A program made the translations under genes and the position numbers. Of a DNA stretch of 64,000 nt, positions 16,789 through 25,065 are shown one piece after another. Source of the DNA: an archaeon. Its GTDB lineage: Archaea > Nanobdellota > Nanobdellia > Pacearchaeales > GW2011-AR1. The stretch is taken from contig JABHNB010000005.1 in NCBI GenBank assembly GCA_018694115.1, forward strand, positions 91,692-155,691, written 5' to 3'. The notes under the pieces are model-generated. The model saw only the letters and a list, made by a program, of their open reading frames with translations, had not been told where the DNA came from and made no database searches. How positions within the stretch are numbered: position 1 is the stretch's first letter; every line of letters starts with the position of its first letter.

Positions 16789-17436
16789 TCAATGAACCAA
16801 CTTAAACTCATGTTCCAAATAATAATCAAGCTTAGATTGTGAAGGCCAATATCCACATTTTATTTTAGAACGATCTACTTTTGATTTCCAAAATTGACCG
16901 TCATCTTTGTTTTCAACGGGCGCCTTATAATCCCAAATTTTCATGAAGTGATCTATCACTAAATCTTTCGGTTCTTCCCTAAACGCCTGAAAAGCATCCC
17001 ATGGACACGGGTCCTGCTTAACTACGTCAACAATACCTCCTAGTGTCTTTCTCAAATCCCCATAACGGGCCACCATAAAGGGAGATAACCCTGAGTTTCC
17101 AAGAGAGTGGGGGAGAAATTGCTGATAAGAACTATCTGTGACAACTTCTTCATCGCCCAAATGCACAACTAAAAACTGATGATCATGATAATCGGTGGTA
17201 CAAAAAGGTGTTTCTAAATTAAGGTAGGGGGTTCCAACATTTTCAACATCATATCCTCCTTTCTGCAAGACAAAATCTAGGGCAGCTGCATTAACTCCGC
17301 AACAACCGCCTGAGCAAAAAATATCCCCTTCTCTAGAGATATAATTCCATCTTTGAATACTTGCAATCGCACCAACTGCTCTCAGATTTTTCTGAATAAA
17401 CTCCTTGAGTTTTCCAAATTCATCATTTGTTGCCAT
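16789..17436 (-). CDS. Predicted papain-like cysteine enzyme
   Basis: 215 residues. A Cys-rich helix start, FCSGGCCGVNAAALDFVLQ (about residues 40-60), is followed by DYHDHQFLVVHLGDEEVVTDSSYQQFL (about 90-118). The order Cys in a helix, then His and Asp in consecutive strands is the triad layout of papain, transglutaminase and arylamine N-acetyltransferase folds. No signal peptide, so probably cytosolic. Acyl transfer or peptidase function is inferred from this pattern only. Single gene in reverse orientation upstream of the topoisomerase. Confidence 0.5.
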   Translation of the reverse strand: MATNDEFGKLKEFIQKNLRAVGAIASIQRWNYISREGDIFCSGGCCGVNAAALDFVLQKGGYDVENVGTPYLNLETPFCTTDYHDHQFLVVHLGDEEVVTDSSYQQFLPHSLGNSGLSPFMVARYGDLRKTLGGIVDVVKQDPCPWDAFQAFREEPKDLVIDHFMKIWDYKAPVENKDDGQFWKSKVDRSKIKCGYWPSQSKLDYYLEHEFKLVH

Positions 17437-17565
17437 ATTAATATTATCAAGAACTCTAATTCCCTAGGGGACAAATTCATCAGGATTTGGAAACTTTTAA
17501 GGCTTTCTACGCCCCCCATTCCATAAACCCCCAACATTTATAACATCTCATCCCCCCACCATTAC

Positions 17566-18642
17566 ATGAAAGGTGATAGTCCAATAAATACAATTAGAAT
17601 TCTATCCAAAACTCTCCAACCAGTTATCAAAACCAAAACAAATTGGAAGAACCTCTCTCCACATCTCAAAACCACTCCAAATCTCGCCCCAGCCCTCAAC
17701 GCCATCCACCTCTTCAAAAAGAACAATCTCATAAAAGAGTTAGTAGACACAAAAGCCCCAAAGTTCCTAAAAGGCGGTCTAACCCCTTCTGGAAAATCAT
17801 TTGGTGCACGAATCACAATTCTCCCAAGCAAACATCTACTTGACAAGGCATTCTCCCTTTTTGCTGATGATCTGACCATCCATGATGAAACATCGAACAC
17901 TCACTGGGATGTCATCTTCAAAAACCCAACCGGGAAATATTCTTATCTATATACCTTAGAGAAGAAAAAGAAAGCGAAGAAAAAGAAATTCTCCGCAGTA
18001 GACGATTTTGACAAAAACCTTTCAAAAATAAATCGGGCAGTGAACAAAAAAATCAAAGAATCGCCAGATAAAACTGCCCTAGCAACTCGAACTCTCCTAG
18101 ATACCAAAATGAGGGTTGGTAATGAAGTATATTACAAGGCTCACGGACACAAAGGCCTGACGACCCTAAAGAAAGGAGATATTAGGATAGAAGACGCACG
18201 GGTAACTTTCTCCTTTATTTCAAAGGATGGCGTGCCACAAACAATCACTGCTAAGTTCTCCCAAGAATATATCTCAAACCTACAAAAGATTCTAAACAAA
18301 TCTAAGAAGTCTGATTTCATTTTCACAAACGATTCTAAAAAACCCCTAAAAGATAGAGACTTCTCAAAAGCATTCAAGGAATATTGCGGAGAGGAGTTTT
18401 ATCCCCACATTGTTAGGTCCCACTACGCAACAAAAAAAGCAGAGGCATTTTTGAAAAAGCATAAGAAATCAAAAAAAGCTTCCAAAAGCGAGATCGATAA
18501 GCTCTTCACCCACATCGCTGAGAAGCTCGGCCACAAAAAATATTCCAAGGGTGAGAAAAAGTGGAAGACAGATTATGGCGCAACAATTCATTATTACATC
18601 CGACCAGATTTTGTAGAGAAAATCTTGAAACTTAGGAACTAA
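17566..18642 (+). CDS. DNA topoisomerase IB
   Basis: 358 residues. The N-terminal part is a DNA-binding region; from about residue 165 the catalytic core is recognisable: LLDTKMRVGNEVYYKAHG and GLTTLKKGDI (first catalytic Arg and the strand with Lys), KFSQEYISNLQKIL, YPHIVRSHYATKKA (Arg and His), and at the end GATIHYYIRPDF, with the nucleophilic Tyr. The enzyme nicks one DNA strand through a 3'-phosphotyrosine and relaxes supercoils. It belongs to the short viral/bacterial/archaeal form, not the long eukaryotic one. Lys-rich linkers (KKKKKAKKKK) are present. Not linked to any replication gene here. Confidence 0.87.
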   Translation: MKGDSPINTIRILSKTLQPVIKTKTNWKNLSPHLKTTPNLAPALNAIHLFKKNNLIKELVDTKAPKFLKGGLTPSGKSFGARITILPSKHLLDKAFSLFADDLTIHDETSNTHWDVIFKNPTGKYSYLYTLEKKKKAKKKKFSAVDDFDKNLSKINRAVNKKIKESPDKTALATRTLLDTKMRVGNEVYYKAHGHKGLTTLKKGDIRIEDARVTFSFISKDGVPQTITAKFSQEYISNLQKILNKSKKSDFIFTNDSKKPLKDRDFSKAFKEYCGEEFYPHIVRSHYATKKAEAFLKKHKKSKKASKSEIDKLFTHIAEKLGHKKYSKGEKKWKTDYGATIHYYIRPDFVEKILKLRN

Positions 18643-18712
18643 TGAAAAATCGCACCTTCCAGTAGTAAATTTTCATCGAAAGCTTTATAATCCAAATATT
18701 ACCAGAAATATA

Positions 18713-20785
18713 ATGAAATTCAGTAACACATCAAAGATTTCATTGATATTTTTAGTTGGATTTATGATCCTTGGATTTTCGGCCATTGCATCCGCAGGAT
18801 GGATCGATGACGAAGCAGCATGTTTATGTCAAAGGGCAGATATGAATGATGATGGAATTGTGGATTTCGCTGACTTTTCTTTATTGGCGTTTAAGTATAC
18901 CTCTACGGATTGTAATGAAACAAATACTTGGTGTGAGGGGGCAGATGTTAACCGGGATGGGATGGTAGAGGACCCGGATTTTGATTTATTTAAGACGTTT
19001 TACGGAGATACCTGTGCTGCAGGTAGTGAAGAGACCTGTGATATAGATATCTGTGCTCAGGCAGATATTAATGAAGATGGAACTGTGGGCTTTGCTGATT
19101 TTTCAATATTGGCATTTAAGTATAATTCTAATGATTGTAATGAAACTAATTTTTGGTGTGATCGTGCAGATATAACTCAAAATGGTAGTGTAGATGACGA
19201 CGATTTTCAATTCTTAGTCGCATATTATGGAGAGACTTGTGTAAGTCCAAATTCTTGTTTATGCGCTATGGCAGACATAAATAGCGACGGAGTTGTTACT
19301 GGAGCAGACTATACTGTCTGGGCAGTTCAATTCGGATCTACTGGCTGTAGCGAAATTAATGATTGGTGTGGCGGTGCGGATGCGAATCAGGATGGAGAAG
19401 TTAATGATCCAGATTATGATGTCTGGGCGGCATTCTTTGGAGAGACTTGTAATTTATTTGATGATTCTGTTTGCGAATTAGATTTATGTGATCAAGCAGA
19501 CATAAATAGCGACGGAGTTGTTACTGGAGCAGACTATACTGTCTGGGCAGTTCAATTCGGATTAACTGATTGTAATGAGACTAATAACTGGTGTGGTGGT
19601 GCAGATACTACTCGGGACGGAGAAGTTTCTAACTCTGATTATGGAATCTGGGCAGCATTCTTTGGATATGATTGTAGCACTGGAGAAGAGATCAATGAAG
19701 AACTTTCTTGTATGTGTTCAAGAGCAGATATTAGTGGTGATGGATCTGTAGATATTGGAGATTATACTCTCTGGGCAGATAATTTTGGATCGACAGAGTG
19801 TAATGAGACTAATGCTTGGTGTAACGGAGCAGACACTACTCGTGACGGAATTGTGAATGATGATGATTATTACCTTTGGGCGGTTTATTATACTGAGCCC
19901 TGTGGGGCCGTAGAGGAAGTTACATGCGAATTAGATTTATGTTCAAGAGCAGATATTAGTGGTGATGGATCTGTAGATATTGGAGATTATACTCTCTGGG
20001 CAGATAATTTTGGATCGACAGATTGTAATGAAACCAATGCTTGGTGTAACGGTGCGGACCTATCGAGAAATGGAGAAGTTACAGATAACGATTACTATTT
20101 CTGGGCGATCTACTATGGAGATAATTGTAGTGCAAGTGGAACTGAAGATCCGGCACTTACTGTGACTGCTGAATGTAATGATACTGATTTTGATCTTGAT
20201 GGAAAGGTAGACATGGCGGATTTCATAGCCTTTAGAGAAATTTTTAATTCTGACAATACTAATGACACAACAAACTGTTCAGCAGATAACAATTGGTGTA
20301 ATCGGGCAGATATAGATAAGGATGGAAATGTTACTGACACAGACCTTGCCCTTTTTACGTCTAATTTCGGAATGACTTGTCCTGTTCAAGAGCCAGTAAT
20401 ACCTGTAGTAATTATAACCTCTGGCGGTGGCGGTGGTGGATCTAGCAGTGGAGGATGTATTATTAATTGGTCTTGTGGAGAATGGGATTCCTGTTCAAAT
20501 GGAACTCAATTGAGAAGTTGTATTGATGAAAACCGTTGTGGTACTCTTGCTGAAAGACCAGATTTAAGCCAATCTTGTAATGAAAGTTCAAGTCTTGATC
20601 TTCAACAAGCCTTTTCATCAGAAGAACCTGAAGGACTGATAGGAAGAGCTTTGGCAGCAATAACTGGTGCAGTTGTAGGATCCGGAGAAACATCAGGACT
20701 AAGAATTGCAGGATACTTTATCATCTTGATTCTTATTGGAACCGGGGCAGTTATTATCTTTAGAAAAGTTAAGAAGAAAAAATAA
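18713..20785 (+). CDS. Surface protein with seven dockerin-like modules
   Basis: 690 residues. Signal peptide (ISLIFLVGFMILGFSAIASA), then seven modules of about 60-75 residues, each a pair of calcium-loop motifs such as ADINSDGVVTGADYTVW and GADTTRDGEVSNSDYGIW with conserved flanking Cys. After a Gly/Ser linker (about 565-575) comes a thrombospondin-1-like segment (WSCGEWDSCSNG), then a C-terminal transmembrane helix and basic KKKK tail. At DNA level 19271-19336 equals 19496-19561 (66 bp), and 19715-19797 equals 19940-20022 (83 bp), so modules were duplicated recently. Dockerins bind cohesins and need calcium; no cohesin is seen in the window. TATA box CTTTATAATC at about 18685. Confidence 0.82.
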   Translation: MKFSNTSKISLIFLVGFMILGFSAIASAGWIDDEAACLCQRADMNDDGIVDFADFSLLAFKYTSTDCNETNTWCEGADVNRDGMVEDPDFDLFKTFYGDTCAAGSEETCDIDICAQADINEDGTVGFADFSILAFKYNSNDCNETNFWCDRADITQNGSVDDDDFQFLVAYYGETCVSPNSCLCAMADINSDGVVTGADYTVWAVQFGSTGCSEINDWCGGADANQDGEVNDPDYDVWAAFFGETCNLFDDSVCELDLCDQADINSDGVVTGADYTVWAVQFGLTDCNETNNWCGGADTTRDGEVSNSDYGIWAAFFGYDCSTGEEINEELSCMCSRADISGDGSVDIGDYTLWADNFGSTECNETNAWCNGADTTRDGIVNDDDYYLWAVYYTEPCGAVEEVTCELDLCSRADISGDGSVDIGDYTLWADNFGSTDCNETNAWCNGADLSRNGEVTDNDYYFWAIYYGDNCSASGTEDPALTVTAECNDTDFDLDGKVDMADFIAFREIFNSDNTNDTTNCSADNNWCNRADIDKDGNVTDTDLALFTSNFGMTCPVQEPVIPVVIITSGGGGGGSSSGGCIINWSCGEWDSCSNGTQLRSCIDENRCGTLAERPDLSQSCNESSSLDLQQAFSSEEPEGLIGRALAAITGAVVGSGETSGLRIAGYFIILILIGTGAVIIFRKVKKKK

Positions 20786-20833
20786 TTGAATATTCTTTTA
20801 ATTCGACGATGATTATTTAAATCTTTAATCCCT

Positions 20834-21220
20834 ATGATCTCCATGATAAATTGGTTGATTTGGTTAATCTTGGCATTATTAATTCTATTTGGAGTAATTG
20901 CAATCCTCATGGCTAAAAAAGGCAAAAAAAGGCCTACAGATTATTACAACCTCTTCGTTATGGGCGTTATCTGGCTTCCTTTTGGGATTATTATGATAAT
21001 CTCAAATCTTACCATTGGAATCGTTTTTATCGCTCTGGGGGCCTCCTACATGACTGTGGGGCTAGCTCACAAGGATAAATGGGATAAAAACCATAAAACA
21101 TGGAACCAGTTAGGTAAGAAAGAGAGAAAACTTAAGCAAATCATTCTAATCGTTCTAGGAGTACTCCTCTTCATCGGTCTACTTGCCGTTTACATGGCAA
21201 GAAGAGGAATGTTTAGTTAG
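20834..21220 (+). CDS. Four-helix membrane protein
   Basis: 128 residues with hydrophobic segments at about 6-26, 41-57, 60-78 and 103-123 and basic loops. An internal ATG at 20843 would drop three residues. No family recognised. First of four consecutive small membrane-protein genes. Confidence 0.55.
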   Translation: MISMINWLIWLILALLILFGVIAILMAKKGKKRPTDYYNLFVMGVIWLPFGIIMIISNLTIGIVFIALGASYMTVGLAHKDKWDKNHKTWNQLGKKERKLKQIILIVLGVLLFIGLLAVYMARRGMFS

Positions 21221-21240
21221 GATTTGGAATTAATATAATT

Positions 21241-21263
21241 AATCACAACAATCTTTATATATT
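21241..21263 (+). promoter_or_regulatory. Promoter-like motif with no coding start nearby
   Basis: AATCACAACAATCTTTATAT resembles the ATCACAATAAT-TATA arrangement found before genes at 22905, 42783, 29324 (minus) and 63742 (minus). No ATG follows at the expected 25-30 nt; the next gene starts at 21388 with its own TATA box (ATTATTTATATC). It may drive a short RNA in 21285-21387, or be a relic. Confidence 0.35.
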
Positions 21264-21387
21264 GAAACTTGCAAATCACTCTTGTTTACCTGAACCAGAA
21301 CCCACAGCTCGTTGAATTCTTCCTATTAATTTTCTAAAATCTCTCATCAGATAATTATTTATATCAAATATCCCTAATAATATAAGA

Positions 21388-21600
21388 ATGGCAAAAAACG
21401 AAAAAAGAGTTGATTGGAATCAGGTCATTGGAATGATAGTCTACTGGGCGATCTTTCTAACCGCAACCATGGCGCTTTTCGAAAGAATGCATATCTTCCC
21501 AGCGACGGTACCTTTCGGAGTTATTGGTTGGACCGTGCTCGTAGAGCTTCCAAGAGTAGTCTTAGGATACGCAATAAGTTTAATCTTTTTTAGAAAATAA
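21388..21600 (+). CDS. Small two-helix membrane protein
   Basis: 70 residues, hydrophobic at about 13-30 and 44-67, with a charged N-terminus (MAKNEKRVDWNQ). TATA-like ATTTATATC at about 21356. No family assigned. Confidence 0.5.
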   Translation: MAKNEKRVDWNQVIGMIVYWAIFLTATMALFERMHIFPATVPFGVIGWTVLVELPRVVLGYAISLIFFRK

Positions 21601-21652
21601 AACTCTAATTTGATTGATAAAAATTTATAAACAGTTAGCACTTAAGACAATA

Positions 21653-21967
21653 ATGATATCCGCAGAATACCTGATTATAATTGCAGTTTTTGTGATTTAT
21701 TATTTAGCTGTACTGATTACAGAAAAGAGGATCATCAGAGAACCTCAAGAGATTATCGGAAAATTCTTGTCTGTTATCTTACTCTATGCAGGAGTTTCAT
21801 TAATCTTTTTTGCACTCACTGGCCAACCCTTCCTAGGCGCATCCCAGGAAAACTACAACCTGTATATCTTCATAATCGGTTTTGTTGCAATGCTTTGGAC
21901 AATCCCCGAACTTCTAGAGGAATTCAAATGGTTTCGCAATTTTACAAAGAAGAGCAAGAAAAAATAA
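21653..21967 (+). CDS. Three-helix membrane protein
   Basis: 104 residues from the ATG at 21653; an earlier ATG at 21614 lies upstream of the TATA box AAATTTATAAAC (21621-21632) and is rejected. Hydrophobic segments at about 2-20, 35-55 and 66-85, then a basic tail. No family assigned. Confidence 0.5.
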   Translation: MISAEYLIIIAVFVIYYLAVLITEKRIIREPQEIIGKFLSVILLYAGVSLIFFALTGQPFLGASQENYNLYIFIIGFVAMLWTIPELLEEFKWFRNFTKKSKKK

Positions 21968-22013
21968 GAAATAATGCCATAAGCTTTTTATACCGTCTCG
22001 TCTTTCTGTAAAC

Positions 22014-22214
22014 ATGGCAAAGAAAAAAGAGAAAGAGATGACATGCCCAACTTCAGGGGGACCGTTCCCTTGTAGTGGTTTGATGGCTATACTGATCATT
22101 GTATTAGTATGGGTTTCTCCAGCAACATGGTCAAAGATTGTGATCACAATTGCTGCGGCATTAGTTCTTCTTGGCGCAGGCGGACGAGCTTGCATGAAAG
22201 CAAAAAAGAAGTGA
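22014..22214 (+). CDS. Small membrane protein, 66 residues
   Basis: Basic N-terminus (MAKKKEKEMTCP), two hydrophobic stretches (MAILIIVLVWVSPATW and KIVITIAAALVLLGAGG) and a KKK end. TATA box CTTTTTATACCG lies about 30 nt before the ATG, supporting real expression. Followed by a hairpin terminator at 22251. Function unknown. Confidence 0.5.
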   Translation: MAKKKEKEMTCPTSGGPFPCSGLMAILIIVLVWVSPATWSKIVITIAAALVLLGAGGRACMKAKKK

Positions 22215-22250
22215 GGTGATCACTATTCTTTAAAAAATTATTAAGTTAGC

Positions 22251-22278
22251 TGGAAGTTTAACACTTCCAACAATTTTT
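22251..22278 (+). terminator. Hairpin with T-run
   Basis: TGGAAGT (22251-22257) pairs perfectly with ACTTCCA (22263-22269) over a TTAAC loop, then CAATTTTTC. It lies 37 nt after the stop of the 22014 gene. On the other strand, 22305-22337 is T-rich (three 8-nt TTTTTTTA-like units) and probably ends the RRM transcript. Confidence 0.55.
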
Positions 22279-22350
22279 CTACATACCTGGGAGAACTATG
22301 TCCTCCAAAAAATAAAAAAAATAAAAAAAATAAAAAGGAGCTGGCGGGAA

Positions 22351-22728
22351 TTACATTCCTTCGCTAGCGATGTCTTCAGCCATTGCATTTGAGTCCGCCA
22401 TTGGCGCTTCACTCGAATCAGCATCTCCAGAATTTCCTCGATCTTCTCTCGGTTTATCAAATGACCGATCATTATCTCGTGGAACCATTGGTTTTGCTTC
22501 ATTAACTGTCAACTTTCGACCGTCAATTTCCTTTTCATGCATATCTGCCATAGCTTTCTTAGCTGCTTCATCGTCTGCGATAGTTACGAATCCGAAACCC
22601 TTTGATCTTCCAGAATACTTATCTGAGATCAAGTTAGCTTCTTCAACGTCAAAACCAGCTTCAACGAAAAGCTTTTTCAAACCTTCGCTATCTACACTCC
22701 AAGGTAAATTACCTACGTATAATTTCAT
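22351..22728 (-). CDS. RRM-type RNA-binding protein
   Basis: 125 residues. A single RNA-recognition motif covers about 1-80, with RNP2 LYVGNL at residues 3-8 and RNP1 KGFGFVTI near 43-50, so single-stranded RNA binding is well supported. The tail (80-125) is charged and disordered (DRSFDKPREDRGNSGDAD), like the Gly/Arg-rich tails of cyanobacterial and other bacterial cold-inducible Rbp proteins. GGGAGGAAACA directly before the ATG is a strong Shine-Dalgarno sequence, unusual among the mostly leaderless genes here. RRMs are uncommon in Archaea; transfer is possible. Confidence 0.9.
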   Translation of the reverse strand: MKLYVGNLPWSVDSEGLKKLFVEAGFDVEEANLISDKYSGRSKGFGFVTIADDEAAKKAMADMHEKEIDGRKLTVNEAKPMVPRDNDRSFDKPREDRGNSGDADSSEAPMADSNAMAEDIASEGM

Positions 22729-22865
22729 TGTTTCCTCCCATGTTATTTAATAATTGTAATAGAAATCTCATTGTTGCTTTGTGTTCTCTTAGTGTTCTCT
22801 TAAAAATATGAAATTTCGAGTATTCTTAAAGCTATCTATTCCGAAAATTTAGCCAAATTAATTGA

Positions 22866-22885
22866 TCACAATAATTCTTATATAT
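22866..22885 (+). promoter_or_regulatory. ATCACAATAAT motif plus TATA box
   Basis: ATCACAATAATTCTTATATA, with the TATA part about 25 nt before the ATG at 22905. One of four closely matching copies placed identically relative to a start codon. Confidence 0.6.
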
Positions 22886-22904
22886 CCTCCTTCCATCTAA
22901 TTCT

Positions 22905-23279
22905 ATGACCAAAGAAAAAAGAAAACCAAATGGATTCGTCGACTATCTCTGTGCTAGTGTGGCCGGATTTCTTCTCGCAGGGATCTTTGGGGCTTCATCA
23001 GTGGGATTTAAGGATTATGGAACCACAACAACAAGGCCCGGACCAAGTAAGGGAATAGAATTTCCCTATTCAACTTCGGTCTTCAAAAAAGGATATGCTG
23101 GATGGACCCAAATAAGTGGAAGAAGAAACGAATCATGGAACGAATCGTTAGATATTGAGTCAAAATGTGATATGGCTGAAGCAGGATTACTTTTCGGGAT
23201 GGGAGGACTTACCCTTGCATGTGCTGGGACTGCGATAAAAAGATCCCGAGAAGAAGAAGATTCTCCCGAGGAAAATTAA
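22905..23279 (+). CDS. Membrane protein, 124 residues
   Basis: A hydrophobic segment at about residues 11-30 (YLCASVAGFLLAGIFGASS), a polar middle with TTTTRPG, a second hydrophobic segment near 93-112 (GLLFGMGGLTLACAG) and an acidic tail. No family recognised. It carries the ATCACAATAAT promoter motif and is followed after 2 nt by the next gene. Confidence 0.5.
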   Translation: MTKEKRKPNGFVDYLCASVAGFLLAGIFGASSVGFKDYGTTTTRPGPSKGIEFPYSTSVFKKGYAGWTQISGRRNESWNESLDIESKCDMAEAGLLFGMGGLTLACAGTAIKRSREEEDSPEEN

Positions 23280-23281
23280 AA

Positions 23282-23617
23282 ATGAGGTTTGAGGATCATG
23301 TACGCCTATCTCTCGAAGCAATCAAAGAGGAAAATCCAGATATTCTTGAGGATTATCCGGATCTGGTTACCAAGATAGTTCGCGAAACACATATTTGGAT
23401 GGACCACCACTATCGGCAGGGAATGGGGACTATAGAACACCGAAAGTACCTTCATCATGAAGGGGGAATTGAAAAGACAAGAGAAAAATTCTCCAAGGAA
23501 TACGGGGAAAGGTGGGGAGAACTTGCCGAACAAGAAGCTCGACGACATATCATACAAGATTTCGGGAGAGTTCCAGATAAATATTATTTTTTTAGATTCT
23601 CCTTCAAGCCAGATTAG
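23282..23617 (+). CDS. Hypothetical His-rich protein
   Basis: 111 residues from the ATG at 23282, 2 nt after the preceding stop; the longer frame from 23219 would overlap that gene by 61 nt and is rejected. A cluster of histidines, ETHIWMDHHYRQ and IEHRKYLHHEGG (about residues 37-62), could bind metal. No known family; the helical pattern is loosely HD-like, but the motif order is not standard. Confidence 0.45.
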   Translation: MRFEDHVRLSLEAIKEENPDILEDYPDLVTKIVRETHIWMDHHYRQGMGTIEHRKYLHHEGGIEKTREKFSKEYGERWGELAEQEARRHIIQDFGRVPDKYYFFRFSFKPD

Positions 23618-23721
23618 CCCTTATTTTCAGGGCCATTTTTCTTCAAAAACGCCTTAAAAACCTTTCTGTAAAAATTTCACCGACGCTAAGCCTTTAAAAC
23701 CCAAATTAACCTCTCGAAGTC

Positions 23722-24450
23722 ATGGAATCATTAGAAAGTCAACTTGGGAAAGAATTAGCTAACCTAGATGTTTCAGAATCAGATCAAAAATATATTAGGT
23801 ATTACCTGGATCTAATAAAACAAAAAGATACTCCTACCTCTGAGCACTCGATGAGACTTGCAATTCTTGGACCCAAAGTTGCAAGATGCCTCGGTCCAAC
23901 CATGGATCAAAGGGCAATGCTTTTCACAGGGGGGCTTCATGATATTGGTAAAATCGAAATTGAAGATGACGTTCTCAAAAAAACAAAAGGTTTTAGTGCC
24001 GAGGACATGGAAAAAATGGTGGCCCATCCAATAATCTCCTACCTCATCCTAGAAAAAGTTGATCTTTGCTCTGCAGAAATGGCATTAAGACACCACCACA
24101 ATCAGGAAGATGGATACCCTTCCACAGAGGTGATCAACAGACTTTCTAAATTAACAAACGGAGAAAAAGCTAAGATAGAATATCATAGTCTTATTTTCTC
24201 TCGTTTGGATGTTTATGATGCTGCAACAAACAGGAAAAATGATAAATATGATGGAAAGGTACTAACTCCTGAAGAAGTTCGGCCAATATTAATAGAACAG
24301 AATCCTGAAGTGGCTAATGAGGTTAACACACTTTATGATGCCGGAGTTCTCGGAAGCAAAAAAATAATTGTGCCGGGTATTGAGATTATGGTGCCAGGAA
24401 AAAAAGATCAGGGCGTTTCGATTGCCACAACGATTAACGAAAAAGCTTAG
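23722..24450 (+). CDS. HD-domain (HD-GYP-like) phosphohydrolase
   Basis: 242 residues. Ordered metal motifs: SEHSMRLAIL (first His), GGLHDIGKIEI (HD plus Lys), MVAHPIISYLIL, and LRHHHNQEDGYPS, which resembles the HHE..DGxGYP box of HD-GYP proteins. Such enzymes hydrolyse nucleotides or cyclic dinucleotides. The C-terminus (180-242) is outside the HD core. Known cyclic di-GMP use is mainly bacterial, so the substrate here is open. Confidence 0.8.
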   Translation: MESLESQLGKELANLDVSESDQKYIRYYLDLIKQKDTPTSEHSMRLAILGPKVARCLGPTMDQRAMLFTGGLHDIGKIEIEDDVLKKTKGFSAEDMEKMVAHPIISYLILEKVDLCSAEMALRHHHNQEDGYPSTEVINRLSKLTNGEKAKIEYHSLIFSRLDVYDAATNRKNDKYDGKVLTPEEVRPILIEQNPEVANEVNTLYDAGVLGSKKIIVPGIEIMVPGKKDQGVSIATTINEKA

Positions 24451-24492
24451 TCCTCCAATAATCCTTAAAAACCCCTTCTCCCTAAAATACTT

Positions 24493-25059
24493 ATGAAAAA
24501 GAAGAGGTCTATTGTTGAAACTGTATTCGTTAATCTTGTAAGCTTTCTTGTTTTCCTAATTATCCTAGGACTCACGAATGTGGTAGCAATTACGATAAAT
24601 AATCCCCTTCTGACAAGAATTGTGTTTTTCCTAAATTCCTGTGTCTTTCTTATATTTGTTCTATCAGTAATTATTCTTATATCAAAATTATTTGATCTGA
24701 TTTCTTTTCCATTCAATCTGCCTGTTCCATTATTCAATGCAGCGGCAGGAATAACCTTCGTAATATTCCTATTCAAGATATTCAATCTTCTGGGAGATAT
24801 GTTTGGGAGCGGGTTTACATGGGTAGAAAATCTAAACATCGCACTAACTTACTTTTGGGTTTCCATAATCATCATATTTATGGGGTACGCAAGATTACTC
24901 TCTGAAGCTCGTAGGGCACGTTGTCCTCCAATAGAAAGAATAGAAAAGAAAGGAAAAGAAGTCAAGTGGTCTGATGTGGGAAATGAGGCTCGTGGAATCC
25001 TCTACGATATTTTGACAAATATTCGGTCATTAGTAAGACCAAGAAGAAAGAAGAAGTAA
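24493..25059 (+). CDS. Four-helix membrane protein
   Basis: 188 residues with hydrophobic spans at about 8-32, 38-62, 74-95 and 112-133, then a charged cytoplasmic tail ending RPRRKKK. No family recognised. Convergent with the permease gene. Confidence 0.55.
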   Translation: MKKKRSIVETVFVNLVSFLVFLIILGLTNVVAITINNPLLTRIVFFLNSCVFLIFVLSVIILISKLFDLISFPFNLPVPLFNAAAGITFVIFLFKIFNLLGDMFGSGFTWVENLNIALTYFWVSIIIIFMGYARLLSEARRARCPPIERIEKKGKEVKWSDVGNEARGILYDILTNIRSLVRPRRKKK

Positions 25060-25065
25060 TTCTAA

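Noticed and set aside
17562..17900. Minus-strand 112-residue ORF
   Set aside because: Antisense to topoisomerase IB.
20602..20925. Minus-strand 107-residue ORF
   Set aside because: Antisense to the dockerin protein end and the next gene's start; no support.
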